The position numbers and the translations under genes were made by a program. A stretch of DNA of 64,000 nt from a virus, in the IMG/VR virus record IMGVR_UViG_3300036715_002359, positions 1 through 64,000 of that record, one strand, 5' to 3'. How positions within the stretch are numbered: the first letter of the stretch is position 1; every line of letters begins with the position of its first letter. Shown in pieces: positions 15,639 to 23,866 of the stretch. The notes beneath the pieces were generated by a model that saw only the letters and a list, made by a program, of their open reading frames with translations, was not told the origin of the DNA and made no database searches.

Positions 15639-16073
15639 TTACCAAATAGGAAAGTAAGCTGCATCTCCACCAAGCCCGCCCCAACCAGATTCCATATTCG
15701 TTTGAATTTTTAAAGCACGAGCTTGGGAATCAAAGTTAGCATGATACCCAGCGGCTAAATTTTTATATAACTCAAAGCGTTCTTCAATAGGAATTTGAAG
15801 GCCACCATCAGAATAGTTCATGGTATTACGAGCTAGAAGAGCTGCCTTGCCTTCATACATCTGCCATAAAGTACCCCATAATAAAATACTCTTAGAAGGA
15901 AAGTTATCAGGACTTAATCTCGAAACTGGGGTCATGTTATTGTAAACGTCAACTCCAAGTCCGATACACATTTTGATAAAAGTGTTAGTCATCTCCTCAC
16001 CATCGATGAGGTAATTGTTCGGAGTATAATCGCTTATGAATTCACGAACTTCGTCAACAGTGAGGATTGCCAT
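15639..16073 (-). CDS. Head-tail adaptor-like virion protein
   Basis: 144 aa, largely helical at first (TVDEVREFISDY) with a Tyr/Gly-rich end. Small helical proteins of this size in this position are often connector adaptors (gp6-like), but there is no diagnostic motif. It is separated by two bases from the upstream gene, so co-translated. Confidence 0.4.
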   Translation of the reverse strand: MAILTVDEVREFISDYTPNNYLIDGEEMTNTFIKMCIGLGVDVYNNMTPVSRLSPDNFPSKSILLWGTLWQMYEGKAALLARNTMNYSDGGLQIPIEERFELYKNLAAGYHANFDSQARALKIQTNMESGWGGLGGDAAYFPIW

Positions 16074-16075
16074 AA

Positions 16076-16474
16076 TTATTTAGCTTTTTTAGATTTTGTT
16101 GCTGATGCTTCTGGGTCTTCTACGACTGGGGTTGAGTTAACACCTTGTTCACCTTGACCAAGAGCAGTACTAGTAGCTCCTGAACTTGGACTTACTTCGG
16201 GCTCAATCAATTTAGAAGCTTGTAGTTCATCAGCAGACATACCGGAGTAAGGAGTGGTTACTTCAATTTCTACTTCTGGAACAATTGTAGGAACACCCTC
16301 AGGTTTGATGTCAGTGATACGAGCCCAGTTTCGGCCAAGAGCCCATTCAATTGTTTGTTCGGTTTTATCATTTTCACTGATAGGAGCAAATCCTCCAGCT
16401 GGGATATCCATATATCCTGTTTTCAGTACTAGGTTAGTAGCTGTAAGATTTACGATGTAATTTTGAGTTGTCAT
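16076..16474 (-). CDS. Unknown virion-block protein, 132 aa
   Basis: The N-terminal 70 residues are beta-rich (NLTATNLVLKTGYMDIPAGG), then a low-complexity Ser/Pro/Glu region and a Lys-rich end (TKSKKAK). A decoration or joining function is possible; nothing specific is recognised. Confidence 0.5.
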   Translation of the reverse strand: MTTQNYIVNLTATNLVLKTGYMDIPAGGFAPISENDKTEQTIEWALGRNWARITDIKPEGVPTIVPEVEIEVTTPYSGMSADELQASKLIEPEVSPSSGATSTALGQGEQGVNSTPVVEDPEASATKSKKAK

Positions 16475-16518
16475 TTTATATTAAGGTTAGGTTAGATCCC
16501 AATTGGGAATACCTGAGT

Positions 16519-16848
16519 TTACTTCTTTTCGTATTGTTTGTCAATTCTAGCTAGGATTTTATTATCTTTATGTTGATGATACTTATGTAGTCCCAGGAAT
16601 CCAGCTGTGGTAGCTGTAGCAACGCCTAGACCTGTTTTAACTCTAGTTTGAGTTGAACGACCTCTAGCTACATTAGCAAGGCGATCAGTCTTAGTGAGAG
16701 CTCTTTGTTCAATACCTTTGACTCTCATTTCTTTAGCCAGGTGAACGCCATCAGTCATACTTTTTAATTTACGAGCAGAATGACCTATGAGTCTATCCCC
16801 ATATTTTTCAACTTTGGATAGAATTTGGTTAGAGGTAAAGATTGGCAT
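16519..16848 (-). CDS. Basic protein with a glycine-rich hydrophobic segment
   Basis: 109 aa, Lys/Arg-rich, with a Gly/Ala-rich helix GVATATTAGFLGLHK near 80-95. This layout (basic helix plus short glycine-zipper helix) resembles the proteins at 23867, 28477 and 24916. It may be an internal or ejected virion protein. First gene of its late unit. Confidence 0.5.
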   Translation of the reverse strand: MPIFTSNQILSKVEKYGDRLIGHSARKLKSMTDGVHLAKEMRVKGIEQRALTKTDRLANVARGRSTQTRVKTGLGVATATTAGFLGLHKYHQHKDNKILARIDKQYEKK

Positions 16849-16874
16849 AGTTTATGTCTTTTCGTTAGATAATA

Positions 16875-16884
16875 CCTATTTTAA
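16875..16884 (-). promoter_or_regulatory. Late promoter-like element
   Basis: TTAAAATAGG on the minus strand, 27 bases before the start at 16848; one change from TTAAAATAAG. Confidence 0.45.
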
Positions 16885-16897
16885 CAAATCACAAAAA

Positions 16898-16908
16898 CTT
16901 GGTATAAG
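16898..16908 (+). promoter_or_regulatory. Early-type promoter motif
   Basis: CTTGGTATAAG followed by GAATGGTAG; starts the long accessory operon 16947-20820. Confidence 0.6.
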
Positions 16909-16946
16909 GAATGGTAGCACAATCTTATCTAATTTAGGAGAAAAGA

Positions 16947-17198
16947 ATGCCAGGACCAACTAAACCAAAATGGCCGTACAAAGAAAATATGGTTTCAGTA
17001 GAAATCACCACCAGTAGAGGATTAACGTTTACTGGGTATTTGCATCGTGGTAACCATAACACGTTAATCATGGGTTGGCTCAAAGGTCATGCAGTTCTTC
17101 CACTGCTAAATTTTGACGAGTCACCTGCTTACTTTTTAGGTATAGATCTCGGTACCACCGCTGCAGTTCGTTTATTTAACTTGGTGAAACCATCATGA
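16947..17198 (+). CDS. Unknown 83-aa protein
   Basis: First gene of the operon, ribosome site TTAGGAGAAAAG. Beta-rich (MVSVEITTSRGLTFTGYLHRG). It overlaps the macro-domain gene by 4 bases (ATGA-type), so the two are translationally coupled. No family is recognised. Confidence 0.65.
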   Translation: MPGPTKPKWPYKENMVSVEITTSRGLTFTGYLHRGNHNTLIMGWLKGHAVLPLLNFDESPAYFLGIDLGTTAAVRLFNLVKPS

Positions 17199-17734
17199 TT
17201 GTTACCAAAGTAGAAAGTGATTTACTCACCTTGGAAAAAGGTATTCTTGTACATGGCTGTAACTGTATGGGTATAATGGGTGGTGGCATTGCTTGGAGCA
17301 TTCGTGAAAAGTGGCCTGGTGTTTTTGCTGCTTACTCCAATCATGAAGCTGCAGTAGGTCTGCATCTTGGCGACATAGTTGCTGTTTCCAAACATGGTGT
17401 TGTTACTCAAACTGATTCAGAAGGTAAAATTTTCACCGCTGATACTGAATATAGAGATAACAATCTACCTCCAGAGTTAATCGTAGTAAATGCAATGACT
17501 CAATTTAATTTTGGGGGAAATACGGACGTTATCTACGTAGACTACGATGCTATCTCTGCCTGCTTTGCAAGGGTCAAAATTTTAGCCAGACAAAGTGGCT
17601 TAGCAGTACACTTCCCTCTCATTGGCTGCGGCTTAGCGAATGGAGATTGGGAAGAAGTTTCAAACCGGATAGAACAAGCATTAGGTCCGGATATCAAAAC
17701 CCAATTGTGGTTATTACCTCCAACCTCGAAATAA
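17195..17734 (+). CDS. Macro-domain protein (ADP-ribose binding/hydrolysis)
   Basis: 179 aa, a single macro domain. Hallmarks are the ligand-binding HGCNCMGIMGGGIA loop (about 20-33), the IVVNAMTQ strand and the second loop IGCGLANGDW (about 147-156). Macro domains bind or hydrolyse ADP-ribose derivatives; a phage copy may reverse host ADP-ribosylation, recycle NAD breakdown products or blunt ADP-ribose-based immune signals. Those roles are inference from the family. Confidence 0.88.
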   Translation: MIVTKVESDLLTLEKGILVHGCNCMGIMGGGIAWSIREKWPGVFAAYSNHEAAVGLHLGDIVAVSKHGVVTQTDSEGKIFTADTEYRDNNLPPELIVVNAMTQFNFGGNTDVIYVDYDAISACFARVKILARQSGLAVHFPLIGCGLANGDWEEVSNRIEQALGPDIKTQLWLLPPTSK

Positions 17735-17745
17735 GAAAGTATTAA

Positions 17746-18246
17746 ATGAATCACAAACAAGTCACTAACATCATTTCCGCCCATGGTTTTCTTTTGCCTA
17801 ATGGCCAGTTTCAACTGCATAAACCAATGAAGGTTTTTAAGAAGGTTTATTCCACCGACCATAATAATCGAGTAACTGCTAAGGCTATTGCAAATCTTAT
17901 CCTTCCGGTAGGAGCGATTATTAATCCTCCACAAGGTAATAGTAATAAATGCCGTGCTAGTGAAGCATTCTGTTGGTCTATTGTTGAAATTAAAAAGCAT
18001 ACCCAATTGACAATGGCATCTTCTGGTCATACTGCTAATTTTAAATATCGTTCTGCCAGAGCTTTGGGTATGGATATTAAAACGTTGTTTACTGTTAATC
18101 CTCGAACAATTAATGCATATCCAATCCATATTGCTAGTATGTTACATCAAGTAATGTGCAAACCTGATGCCTTTAGCTATCATCGTCGTGAATGTGATCC
18201 TGGCATTCATTTCTTTGTTGAACACACTGATGCAATTGCCTGGTAA
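17746..18246 (+). CDS. DUF5758-like protein
   Basis: 166 aa. Contains a 'PMKVFKKV' start strand, 'KCRASEAFCWSIVEI' and a terminal 'ECDPGIHFFVEHTDA', the arrangement of DUF5758-type phage proteins. A short paralogue follows immediately. Function unknown; lies between macro-domain and exonuclease genes. Confidence 0.6.
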   Translation: MNHKQVTNIISAHGFLLPNGQFQLHKPMKVFKKVYSTDHNNRVTAKAIANLILPVGAIINPPQGNSNKCRASEAFCWSIVEIKKHTQLTMASSGHTANFKYRSARALGMDIKTLFTVNPRTINAYPIHIASMLHQVMCKPDAFSYHRRECDPGIHFFVEHTDAIAW

Positions 18247-18252
18247 TTAAAT

Positions 18253-18543
18253 ATGGACCCCCATAAAATTAAAAGCTATGTTTTACAGCACGAGTATAAA
18301 CTACCTAATGATCAAGTCCAACTTACAAAGCCTATGAAGGTTTTTAAAAAGGTTCTGGTTTTAAAAGATTTGTTTCTGTATAACGCTAATAATATTAAAG
18401 CATATAATCATACAGAAGCAGGTAGACGTCTTCGTAGATCATTAGCTAAACCGACAGGCGGATTTTGTTTTGATTGGACTACATGTGAAGCAGGTATTCA
18501 TTTCTTTGTGGATGTAGGATCTGCAATACACTATCGTGGCTAA
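18253..18543 (+). CDS. Short paralogue of the DUF5758-like protein
   Basis: 96 aa. Shares the N-terminal 'LPNDQVQLTKPMKVFKKV' and C-terminal 'CEAGIHFFVDVGSA' segments with the preceding protein but lacks its central 70 residues including KCRAS. It is an internally shortened duplicate, with its stop overlapping the next start. Confidence 0.6.
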   Translation: MDPHKIKSYVLQHEYKLPNDQVQLTKPMKVFKKVLVLKDLFLYNANNIKAYNHTEAGRRLRRSLAKPTGGFCFDWTTCEAGIHFFVDVGSAIHYRG

Positions 18544-19066
18544 ATGGGTTCTAGTTGATGTAGAATCTGATGGTCCTTGTCCAGGCATAGATATGTACTC
18601 AATGGTTTGTTTTGGAGCTGTTGTTCTAGGAGATAAACTAGACAACAGTTTTTATGGACAAACATCACCGATCAGTGAAAAGTACATTCCCGATGCCTTG
18701 GCAATATCAGGATTCACAAGAACCCAACACGAAAAGTTTGATGATCCGAAACTAACTATGGATAAATTTGCTGAATGGCTAAAAAGTATTAACGAACCCA
18801 TAGTTTTAGTTTCTGATAATCCAGCTTTTGATTGGCAATTCGTTAATTATTATCTCCATAAGTACACTGGCAATAATCCTTTTGGATTTTCAGCTCGTCG
18901 TATAGGGGATATGTACGCAGGTATTATGCGTAATTCAGGTGCAGCAAATAACTGGAAGAAGTATCGTAAGACCAAACACACTCATAACCCTGTTGACGAT
19001 GCTAAAGGCAATGCTGAAGCATTGTTGGTGTTTAGGGATAAATATAATTTTAAGGTACCAACATGA
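18536..19066 (+). CDS. DnaQ-like 3'-5' exonuclease
   Basis: The GTG start at 18536 overlaps the upstream stop. 176 aa with ExoI DxE (DVESDG, D8/E10), ExoII-like SDNPAFDWQF and ExoIII-like HNPVDDAKGNAE. The full acidic set suggests an active DEDDh nuclease removing 3' nucleotides from DNA or RNA. Not fused to a polymerase. Genes on both sides are in the same operon. Confidence 0.85.
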   Translation: MAKWVLVDVESDGPCPGIDMYSMVCFGAVVLGDKLDNSFYGQTSPISEKYIPDALAISGFTRTQHEKFDDPKLTMDKFAEWLKSINEPIVLVSDNPAFDWQFVNYYLHKYTGNNPFGFSARRIGDMYAGIMRNSGAANNWKKYRKTKHTHNPVDDAKGNAEALLVFRDKYNFKVPT

Positions 19067-19446
19067 ACCAAACAAAAATAGATTTACTAAAAACTCAAAT
19101 AGCTAACCAAAATTCGCTTATTAGAGCACAAGAGAATACCCTCATGGCTATCGAAGTTTTATGTCGCAGCCAAGCAGGGCTTCCAGCTCCAACTGATTAC
19201 AACAAATATGTAACTAATAAGCATGCGGCAAATTCGACTTTAAATGAATACAAAAATAAGTTGACTGATCTTAAAACTGCCCTTAAAGCAGCTGAAACTC
19301 CTCCTATGCTTCAACGCATTAATCACACACCTACAGCTAGTGTTTACGCATCTCAAACAAATGTAGCTCCGGCTTGGCCTTACCCAACTCCACCAGCATT
19401 ACAACCTATTCCTAAGGCTGTACGAACTGAGGTTCGATTCGGATAA
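19063..19446 (+). CDS. Coiled-coil protein, 127 aa
   Basis: The N-terminal 80 residues form a heptad-like helix (LLKTQIANQNSLIRAQENTL); the C-terminus is Pro/Ala-rich. It overlaps both neighbours by a few bases. Possibly a partner of the AAA+ ATPase that follows; no family is recognised. Confidence 0.65.
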   Translation: MNQTKIDLLKTQIANQNSLIRAQENTLMAIEVLCRSQAGLPAPTDYNKYVTNKHAANSTLNEYKNKLTDLKTALKAAETPPMLQRINHTPTASVYASQTNVAPAWPYPTPPALQPIPKAVRTEVRFG

Positions 19447-20621
19447 TGTCTGATTATAAGAGGAATATACAGCCAGGTATACCTACCTCAGTACCTAGAG
19501 TAGGTAACATACTACAACCAGATGTTTTTGATAGAGTAGTGGACACTATCCTTAAGGCCCGTCGTTCCAGAAAAGCTAAACATAATGTAACACTTACAGA
19601 AGGAAAAAATTTGAGTACTGAACTTGATCCCTCCGAAACCGAAGTACTTTACTCAGCAAGTGATTTTGCTGAGTATTTACTTCATTCTTTTCTTAAACGT
19701 AATCTGTTACAGAAGGTAGATGTCCGTAGACATCAAAAGAAATCCATCTGGGTACGAGCAGAAAATGCTTCAGAGATGTTGGATCTCCTGGCTAAAAAAT
19801 ACTCGTTAAACATCACTCAAGATAGTTCCAAAACGTTCCTGATAAACGATGTAGTATTCATTTGTTTGAATGCTACTAAAGGTGAATTTATCGGCATTAG
19901 AATCTATTCAGTTAGTAAAGAACTTTCTGAAGAGATTATCAAAGATGTGGACTCTTTTTCATGCACAGCTAATCAATTGTCCTTTGAATGGATTTATTCT
20001 CCAGAAGGTCATAGCATGACTATTACTGAAGAATGGGATGAAACTGTGGATGCCAGTTTGTATCCTAATATTCAAGACTTTGATACATTCACAAAACGAT
20101 TCATTGAGTCGAAAAGTAATATACTTATTCTTCAAGGTCCACCAGGTACAGGTAAGACGACTTTGATTAAGCATTTAATGTTAGCCATGAACAACAAGGC
20201 TTATGTTACTTATGACTCCAGAGTTTTAAGTAATGATGGCTCATTTGCTCGTTACATGGAAGATAGTAGTGCGGGTGCTTTCATCATTGAAGATGCTGAT
20301 ACTTTTCTTAAATCTCGTGCTGAGGGTAACGAAATGGTTTCTCGTTTCCTTAACGTTGGCGATGGTTTGATTAAGTTGAAGAACAAGAAGTTGATCTTCT
20401 CCACTAACTTACCAAATCTTAATGATATCGATTCTGCCTTGATTCGCCCAGGTCGTTGTTTTGGTATTATTAACTTCAGAGCGTTGACTCGTGATGAAGC
20501 TCAAGTAGTGGCTGATAAACGTGGCTTTACTTTGGAAGCTGATAAAAAGACTTTTACTGTAGCTGAAATTTTCAATTCTCCAGTTCTTAAAAAGGAAGAA
20601 GCCAAGTTCGGTTTTTGTTAG
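19446..20621 (+). CDS. AAA+ ATPase
   Basis: 391 aa. Walker A GPPGTGKT (231-238), Walker B FIIEDAD, sensor-1 FSTN and the arginine-bearing DSALIRPGRC, all in AAA+ order. The N-terminal 200 residues are not recognised and may bind a substrate or partner. The domain resembles the BCS1/spastin-like group, remodelling protein or nucleoprotein complexes using ATP. The start overlaps the coiled-coil gene. Confidence 0.88.
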   Translation: MSDYKRNIQPGIPTSVPRVGNILQPDVFDRVVDTILKARRSRKAKHNVTLTEGKNLSTELDPSETEVLYSASDFAEYLLHSFLKRNLLQKVDVRRHQKKSIWVRAENASEMLDLLAKKYSLNITQDSSKTFLINDVVFICLNATKGEFIGIRIYSVSKELSEEIIKDVDSFSCTANQLSFEWIYSPEGHSMTITEEWDETVDASLYPNIQDFDTFTKRFIESKSNILILQGPPGTGKTTLIKHLMLAMNNKAYVTYDSRVLSNDGSFARYMEDSSAGAFIIEDADTFLKSRAEGNEMVSRFLNVGDGLIKLKNKKLIFSTNLPNLNDIDSALIRPGRCFGIINFRALTRDEAQVVADKRGFTLEADKKTFTVAEIFNSPVLKKEEAKFGFC

Positions 20622-20622
20622 T

Positions 20623-20820
20623 ATGAAAAGAGAAGACGCTCTCAAAATTGCTCGATCTCCTGAAGGTGGAGCATGGGCTGCTTGTGATCCAGATAAGGTA
20701 ACCAGATTACTTATGCTGATTAACGAAGTTGAGAAAACTACTTGGGGCAAGGCTAATGAAACTATCCAAAAATTAACCAAAGGGTATGATCCTCGTTTAG
20801 AAGATATGCCTCCGAGTTAA
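20623..20820 (+). CDS. Unknown 65-aa protein
   Basis: Starts one base after the ATPase stop; helical with a short Trp-containing centre (GGAWAACDPDKV). Probably co-translated with the ATPase. No family is recognised. Confidence 0.6.
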   Translation: MKREDALKIARSPEGGAWAACDPDKVTRLLMLINEVEKTTWGKANETIQKLTKGYDPRLEDMPPS

Positions 20821-20836
20821 ATCTCGATGCCTCTTC

Positions 20837-20846
20837 TTGGTATAAG
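20837..20846 (+). promoter_or_regulatory. Early-type promoter motif
   Basis: TTGGTATAAG followed by AAAAATGTAG, 42 bases before the start at 20888. Confidence 0.65.
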
Positions 20847-20887
20847 AAAAATGTAGTAAATATTAACTTAACTTTTGAAAGAAGATC

Positions 20888-21280
20888 ATGAAGACGAATT
20901 CACGTTTACTCGGTACCATCGGTGCCATTATCATTATGGTTGTGCTCGTTTTTACATTCAAAGACGCAAGGGCTGATTGCTACTCGGACGGTGTTAGAAA
21001 AGGAGAAATACAAAAGTTCTCAGCCAAGGGTCTGATCAATAAAAGCTGGGAAGGTGAAATGGTTCAAGACGGTGTTCGTGGTAAGCAAGTGGGTCAGTCA
21101 GCCGCTGTCACTAACATCTGGAAATTTTCTGTTACCGACCCTGCTGTAGCAAAGAAAGTTGAAGCAGCAATGTTTGAAGGTGGTCGAGTAGCAGTTAAGT
21201 ATTGCCAATCTGCCTTTACCAATTCTTTGATGCAGAACACTTCCTACACCGTTACTGACGTCAAGGTTATACCAAAATGA
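20888..21280 (+). CDS. Exported or membrane-anchored protein, 130 aa
   Basis: Hydrophobic segment at about 8-26 then ARADC, compatible with a signal peptide cleaved after ARA or an uncleaved anchor. Two Cys (after cleavage and near 103) could form a disulphide in the periplasm. The remainder is a small beta-rich domain. Overlaps the next gene by 4 bases. Family unknown. Confidence 0.7.
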   Translation: MKTNSRLLGTIGAIIIMVVLVFTFKDARADCYSDGVRKGEIQKFSAKGLINKSWEGEMVQDGVRGKQVGQSAAVTNIWKFSVTDPAVAKKVEAAMFEGGRVAVKYCQSAFTNSLMQNTSYTVTDVKVIPK

Positions 21281-21510
21281 AATCTTGGTTAATAATCTTT
21301 TTGGTCACGATTCTTTTAATTGCGTGTGCTCCAAAAGACTTCGTAACTACTGGCGGCAAAGCTGTACCTCTAGCTTACGCTGCATCAGAATTTTGTTATG
21401 ACGGGGTAGTATATGTGGAATTTGGTACTGGTAATTCTGCTACTGGTAGTGTCAAATTTACTCCAGACGATAAAGTTGTTACTTGTACGTATTCCCCTCA
21501 AAAGAAATAA
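21277..21510 (+). CDS. Small lipoprotein, 77 aa
   Basis: Signal peptide MKSWLIIFLVTILLIAC with lipobox LIAC (14-17), then a short beta-rich domain with two more Cys. Translationally coupled with the preceding exported protein, so they probably work together in the envelope. Confidence 0.75.
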   Translation: MKSWLIIFLVTILLIACAPKDFVTTGGKAVPLAYAASEFCYDGVVYVEFGTGNSATGSVKFTPDDKVVTCTYSPQKK

Positions 21511-21513
21511 ACT

Positions 21514-21541
21514 AAAGCCGGACTAACACCCGGCTTTTTTT
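21514..21541 (+). terminator. Rho-independent terminator
   Basis: AAAGCCGG / CCGGCTTT followed by T-run. Confidence 0.85.
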
Positions 21542-21588
21542 AGCTGATTTAAGACGTTTTTAAATTAGCAAGTCCCACCCTATTAAAA

Positions 21589-21846
21589 ATGTTTAAACGT
21601 GGCTCCAAGAGCCTATACGAAAGAAATAGAATGACACGAGAACTAATCATAGATGGTGTTGTACGAGGTTTGATTATTGAGAATCAACCTGATGGTGTTT
21701 GCACTGATTGTGGTGCTATTGAAGAAACTAGACCATATGGTAAATATGGAGCTGAAATTTGTTTTACTTGTGGTATGAAAGATAAAGATCAAACTAATGC
21801 TATGTTTGAAAAACGTTTAGAAGCCATGGGAAGTAAAGTTCACTAA
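21589..21846 (+). CDS. Zinc-ribbon protein, 85 aa
   Basis: CTDC (about 41-44) and CFTC (about 62-65) form a four-Cys zinc ribbon in a small basic protein. ATG 21589 has a poor ribosome site; ATG at 21631 (MTRELI) is an alternative start that keeps the ribbon. A nucleic-acid-binding role is plausible from the fold. Confidence 0.6.
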   Translation: MFKRGSKSLYERNRMTRELIIDGVVRGLIIENQPDGVCTDCGAIEETRPYGKYGAEICFTCGMKDKDQTNAMFEKRLEAMGSKVH

Positions 21847-21851
21847 GCCAA

Positions 21852-21869
21852 TTTGGTATAAGTAGAGTG
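21852..21869 (+). promoter_or_regulatory. Early-type promoter motif
   Basis: TTTGGTATAAG followed by TAGAGTG, 31 bases before the start at 21893. Confidence 0.7.
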
Positions 21870-21892
21870 GATAATAACTAAAGGAATTTTCC

Positions 21893-22102
21893 ATGAATAC
21901 CTTAAATATTAACACTGAACTTGTAATTGGTTTCTTTGTCGTGCTCTTTACTGGATATTTGGCACAAGTAGCATTTGTTGATGCTCCAGTAAAAGAGTTG
22001 GAACGTAATTCGTTTCGACTTGGTTGCATTCAAGTGGGTATCGATCCCCACGATGTATGTGACAAAAAAGCAATTGAATATATACGCAGTAAGCACAAAT
22101 AA
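21893..22102 (+). CDS. Small membrane-anchored protein, 69 aa
   Basis: One hydrophobic segment (about 10-28) followed by a polar domain with two Cys. Ribosome site AAGGAATTTTCC. No family is recognised. Confidence 0.65.
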   Translation: MNTLNINTELVIGFFVVLFTGYLAQVAFVDAPVKELERNSFRLGCIQVGIDPHDVCDKKAIEYIRSKHK

Positions 22103-22113
22103 AGGGTAGGATC

Positions 22114-22344
22114 ATTCCAATTTACCAGGAACGATACGTCAGAGATATCGATGCTCAAAAAGGTCGAAACAGGCATTACCAACGAATCGATAAGTTGATC
22201 AAGAAAAAGTATAATCTCTCTGATGACATGATTTTGGAAATCAATGGGGTAAAGTATGTAATGGATGCCGAAATAGAAGTAGTCAATCCTATGGCATCTG
22301 ATCAGTCTGCCTACAAGTCTATGAAGTTGAATTTGATGTTGTAA
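22114..22344 (+). CDS. Open frame with no ATG/GTG/TTG start near its 5' end
   Basis: A frame of 76 codons runs from ATT at 22114 (or ATC at 22111) to TAA at 22344, with protein-like composition (YQERYVRDIDAQKG, DMILEINGVKYVMDAE). AAAGGG/TAGGA lies just upstream. The first normal start in frame is a TTG at about 22195, which would cut off the basic N-terminus. ATT starts are known for bacterial infC and a few phage genes. It could also be a truncated gene. Confidence 0.45.
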   Translation: MPIYQERYVRDIDAQKGRNRHYQRIDKLIKKKYNLSDDMILEINGVKYVMDAEIEVVNPMASDQSAYKSMKLNLML

Positions 22345-22352
22345 CAGACAAA

Positions 22353-22383
22353 GAAAAAGCCCAGATAAACTGGGCTTTTTTTA
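22353..22383. terminator. Bidirectional terminator
   Basis: AAAGCCCAG / CTGGGCTTT with T-run; separates early genes from the converging capsid gene. Confidence 0.85.
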
Positions 22384-22400
22384 GCTTTGCTAAGTTTAGA

Positions 22401-23294
22401 TTAGAAATCGCAGACGATTGCGCCGTCAACGTTACCAATACCAGAACCGATTGCTTCGTATGTTTCGAATTCGATCATATCAGCTTCAGTCTTCAAGAAC
22501 ACAGTAGCGTCTTGCAAGCTGTAGAATTGACCAAGGTACTCTTGCGGAGCAAAAACGATACAACGGTTAGTAGGCAGAATATCTGATTTGTTAGTTGTAA
22601 TGATTTTGTAACCGAAGAAGTTATCCAACGATGCTTGACCACGGAACAGTTCTGAAGCAGCAGGAGAACCGATATCTGTAGCAGCGAAAGTTAACAGATC
22701 AGCATACATAGCCTGAGTCATCAGGATACAACCGACTGGTAATTTTTTAGCTAACAGTTTCTTCACAGCAGCCATCAGGTTCACTTTAGTAAATCCACCA
22801 GAGATGGTAGAAATGTTCGAGTTCGCAGTTGCGATAGAAACGATGTTGTTGTAGAAGTTTACGTCTTCTTGTGCTTGCAAATCTTTGACCGAGTTTTCTT
22901 GCAGAATCGTACGGATGTCTGTACGGTATGTAGCAAGTTCAAACTTCGATTTTTTGAAACGATTCGAAGTGATCTTTTGGAAAGTCACTGGGTAACGTGT
23001 ACCTTTGAAGTAACGAATCTCTGCACGGCCAAGGAAAGGCATGTTTGCAGCAACGCTGTCAGGCTCTTTCTCAACGATAACAGTTGGTTCTTCAGTCAGT
23101 TGACGATCCAACTCGCTAACAGTGATCTGAACTGGGTTCAGAATCTTACGAGTAAAACCATCTTCACGCAGTTTTTGACGGACGAATGCGGACATTGCTG
23201 CACCGGCTTCTTTTTCCATCCCGCCGTCGATCTTGTCTAAGAACGACTTGTTCAAAAATTGAACATTAATTGTTTCTGTATTATATCCGCTCAT
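22401..23294 (-). CDS. Major capsid protein (HK97-fold)
   Basis: 297 aa. An N-terminal helix region (FLNKSFLDKIDGGMEKEAGAAM), an E-loop/P-domain-like centre with basic strand 'YFKGTRYPVTFQKIT' and a C-terminal A-domain-like stretch (PVGCILMTQAMYADLLTF, FFGYKIITTNK). Upstream are a decoration protein and the prohead core and protease genes, the usual head order. Part of the N-terminus may be removed on maturation. Confidence 0.8.
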   Translation of the reverse strand: MSGYNTETINVQFLNKSFLDKIDGGMEKEAGAAMSAFVRQKLREDGFTRKILNPVQITVSELDRQLTEEPTVIVEKEPDSVAANMPFLGRAEIRYFKGTRYPVTFQKITSNRFKKSKFELATYRTDIRTILQENSVKDLQAQEDVNFYNNIVSIATANSNISTISGGFTKVNLMAAVKKLLAKKLPVGCILMTQAMYADLLTFAATDIGSPAASELFRGQASLDNFFGYKIITTNKSDILPTNRCIVFAPQEYLGQFYSLQDATVFLKTEADMIEFETYEAIGSGIGNVDGAIVCDF

Positions 23295-23305
23295 TATTTT
23301 CTCTC

Positions 23306-23749
23306 TTATTTCACAAGAACAGTTAAGTGGGCGGTTTCGGTTGTGCTAACAGCTATCACATCCAGAACAACTGCCACGATTGGATCAGTACCTTGAACAC
23401 CAAGAGTTAACACTCCAGGGTTTGCGGTTTTGATTGTCAGTGGGCTACCAGGTGCATATGTGGGCACAGCGTCATAGTTAGAAACGTCAACAATGAAACC
23501 ACTCCACAGTACAACTGCTTTGTTAGTATTCAGAGATGATGCTGAATCACCATTACCTACCATTACTAGACCAGCTGGGGCACCAGCGGACAGATTGACT
23601 GTCAGAGTTTTCGCTACAGTACCATCGGTCTGCTTTGAAACCCAGTCACCATTTACTAAGGTAGTCGAGGCTTTGATGAGTTCTGCACGCTCTACAGCGC
23701 CATCATTCGGCCAACCACGACGGACCATTGCTACGGCTTCCATCTTCAT
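23306..23749 (-). CDS. Capsid decoration protein
   Basis: 147 aa, beta-rich with many Gly/Thr/Val, directly upstream of the major capsid gene, the usual place of gpD-like head decoration proteins. Contains 'GDWVSKQTDGTVAKT' and 'PTYAPGSPLTIKT' strand-turn patterns. High expression is suggested by its own late element and structured leader. Assignment is by context and composition. Confidence 0.6.
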   Translation of the reverse strand: MKMEAVAMVRRGWPNDGAVERAELIKASTTLVNGDWVSKQTDGTVAKTLTVNLSAGAPAGLVMVGNGDSASSLNTNKAVVLWSGFIVDVSNYDAVPTYAPGSPLTIKTANPGVLTLGVQGTDPIVAVVLDVIAVSTTETAHLTVLVK

Positions 23750-23782
23750 TTTATAATTCCTTATGTTTGTTTTTACTTACCC

Positions 23783-23826
23783 CAGCCAAGGCTGAAGCTA
23801 TTATCTTTTCGTTACATTGCTGTAAC
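23783..23826 (-). other. Structured leader of the decoration/capsid unit
   Basis: Two stems: CAGCC/GGCTG (23783-23794) and GTTACA/TGTAAC (23811-23826). The layout matches the leaders at 8001-8053 and 12612-12627. Confidence 0.5.
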
Positions 23827-23831
23827 TAATT

Positions 23832-23841
23832 CTTATTTTAA
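23832..23841 (-). promoter_or_regulatory. Late promoter-like element (capsid unit)
   Basis: TTAAAATAAG on the minus strand, about 85 bases before the start at 23749. Confidence 0.5.
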
Positions 23842-23866
23842 TGCCTAAATCAAATTACGTCGGAAT

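Noticed and set aside
15409-15684. 91-aa minus-strand frame across the small-RNA region
   Set aside because: It runs through a full-consensus promoter and terminator of the other strand, lacks a ribosome site at its start, and its composition is not protein-like over much of its length. A shorter 38-codon internal frame is kept as the alternative in the RNA entry.
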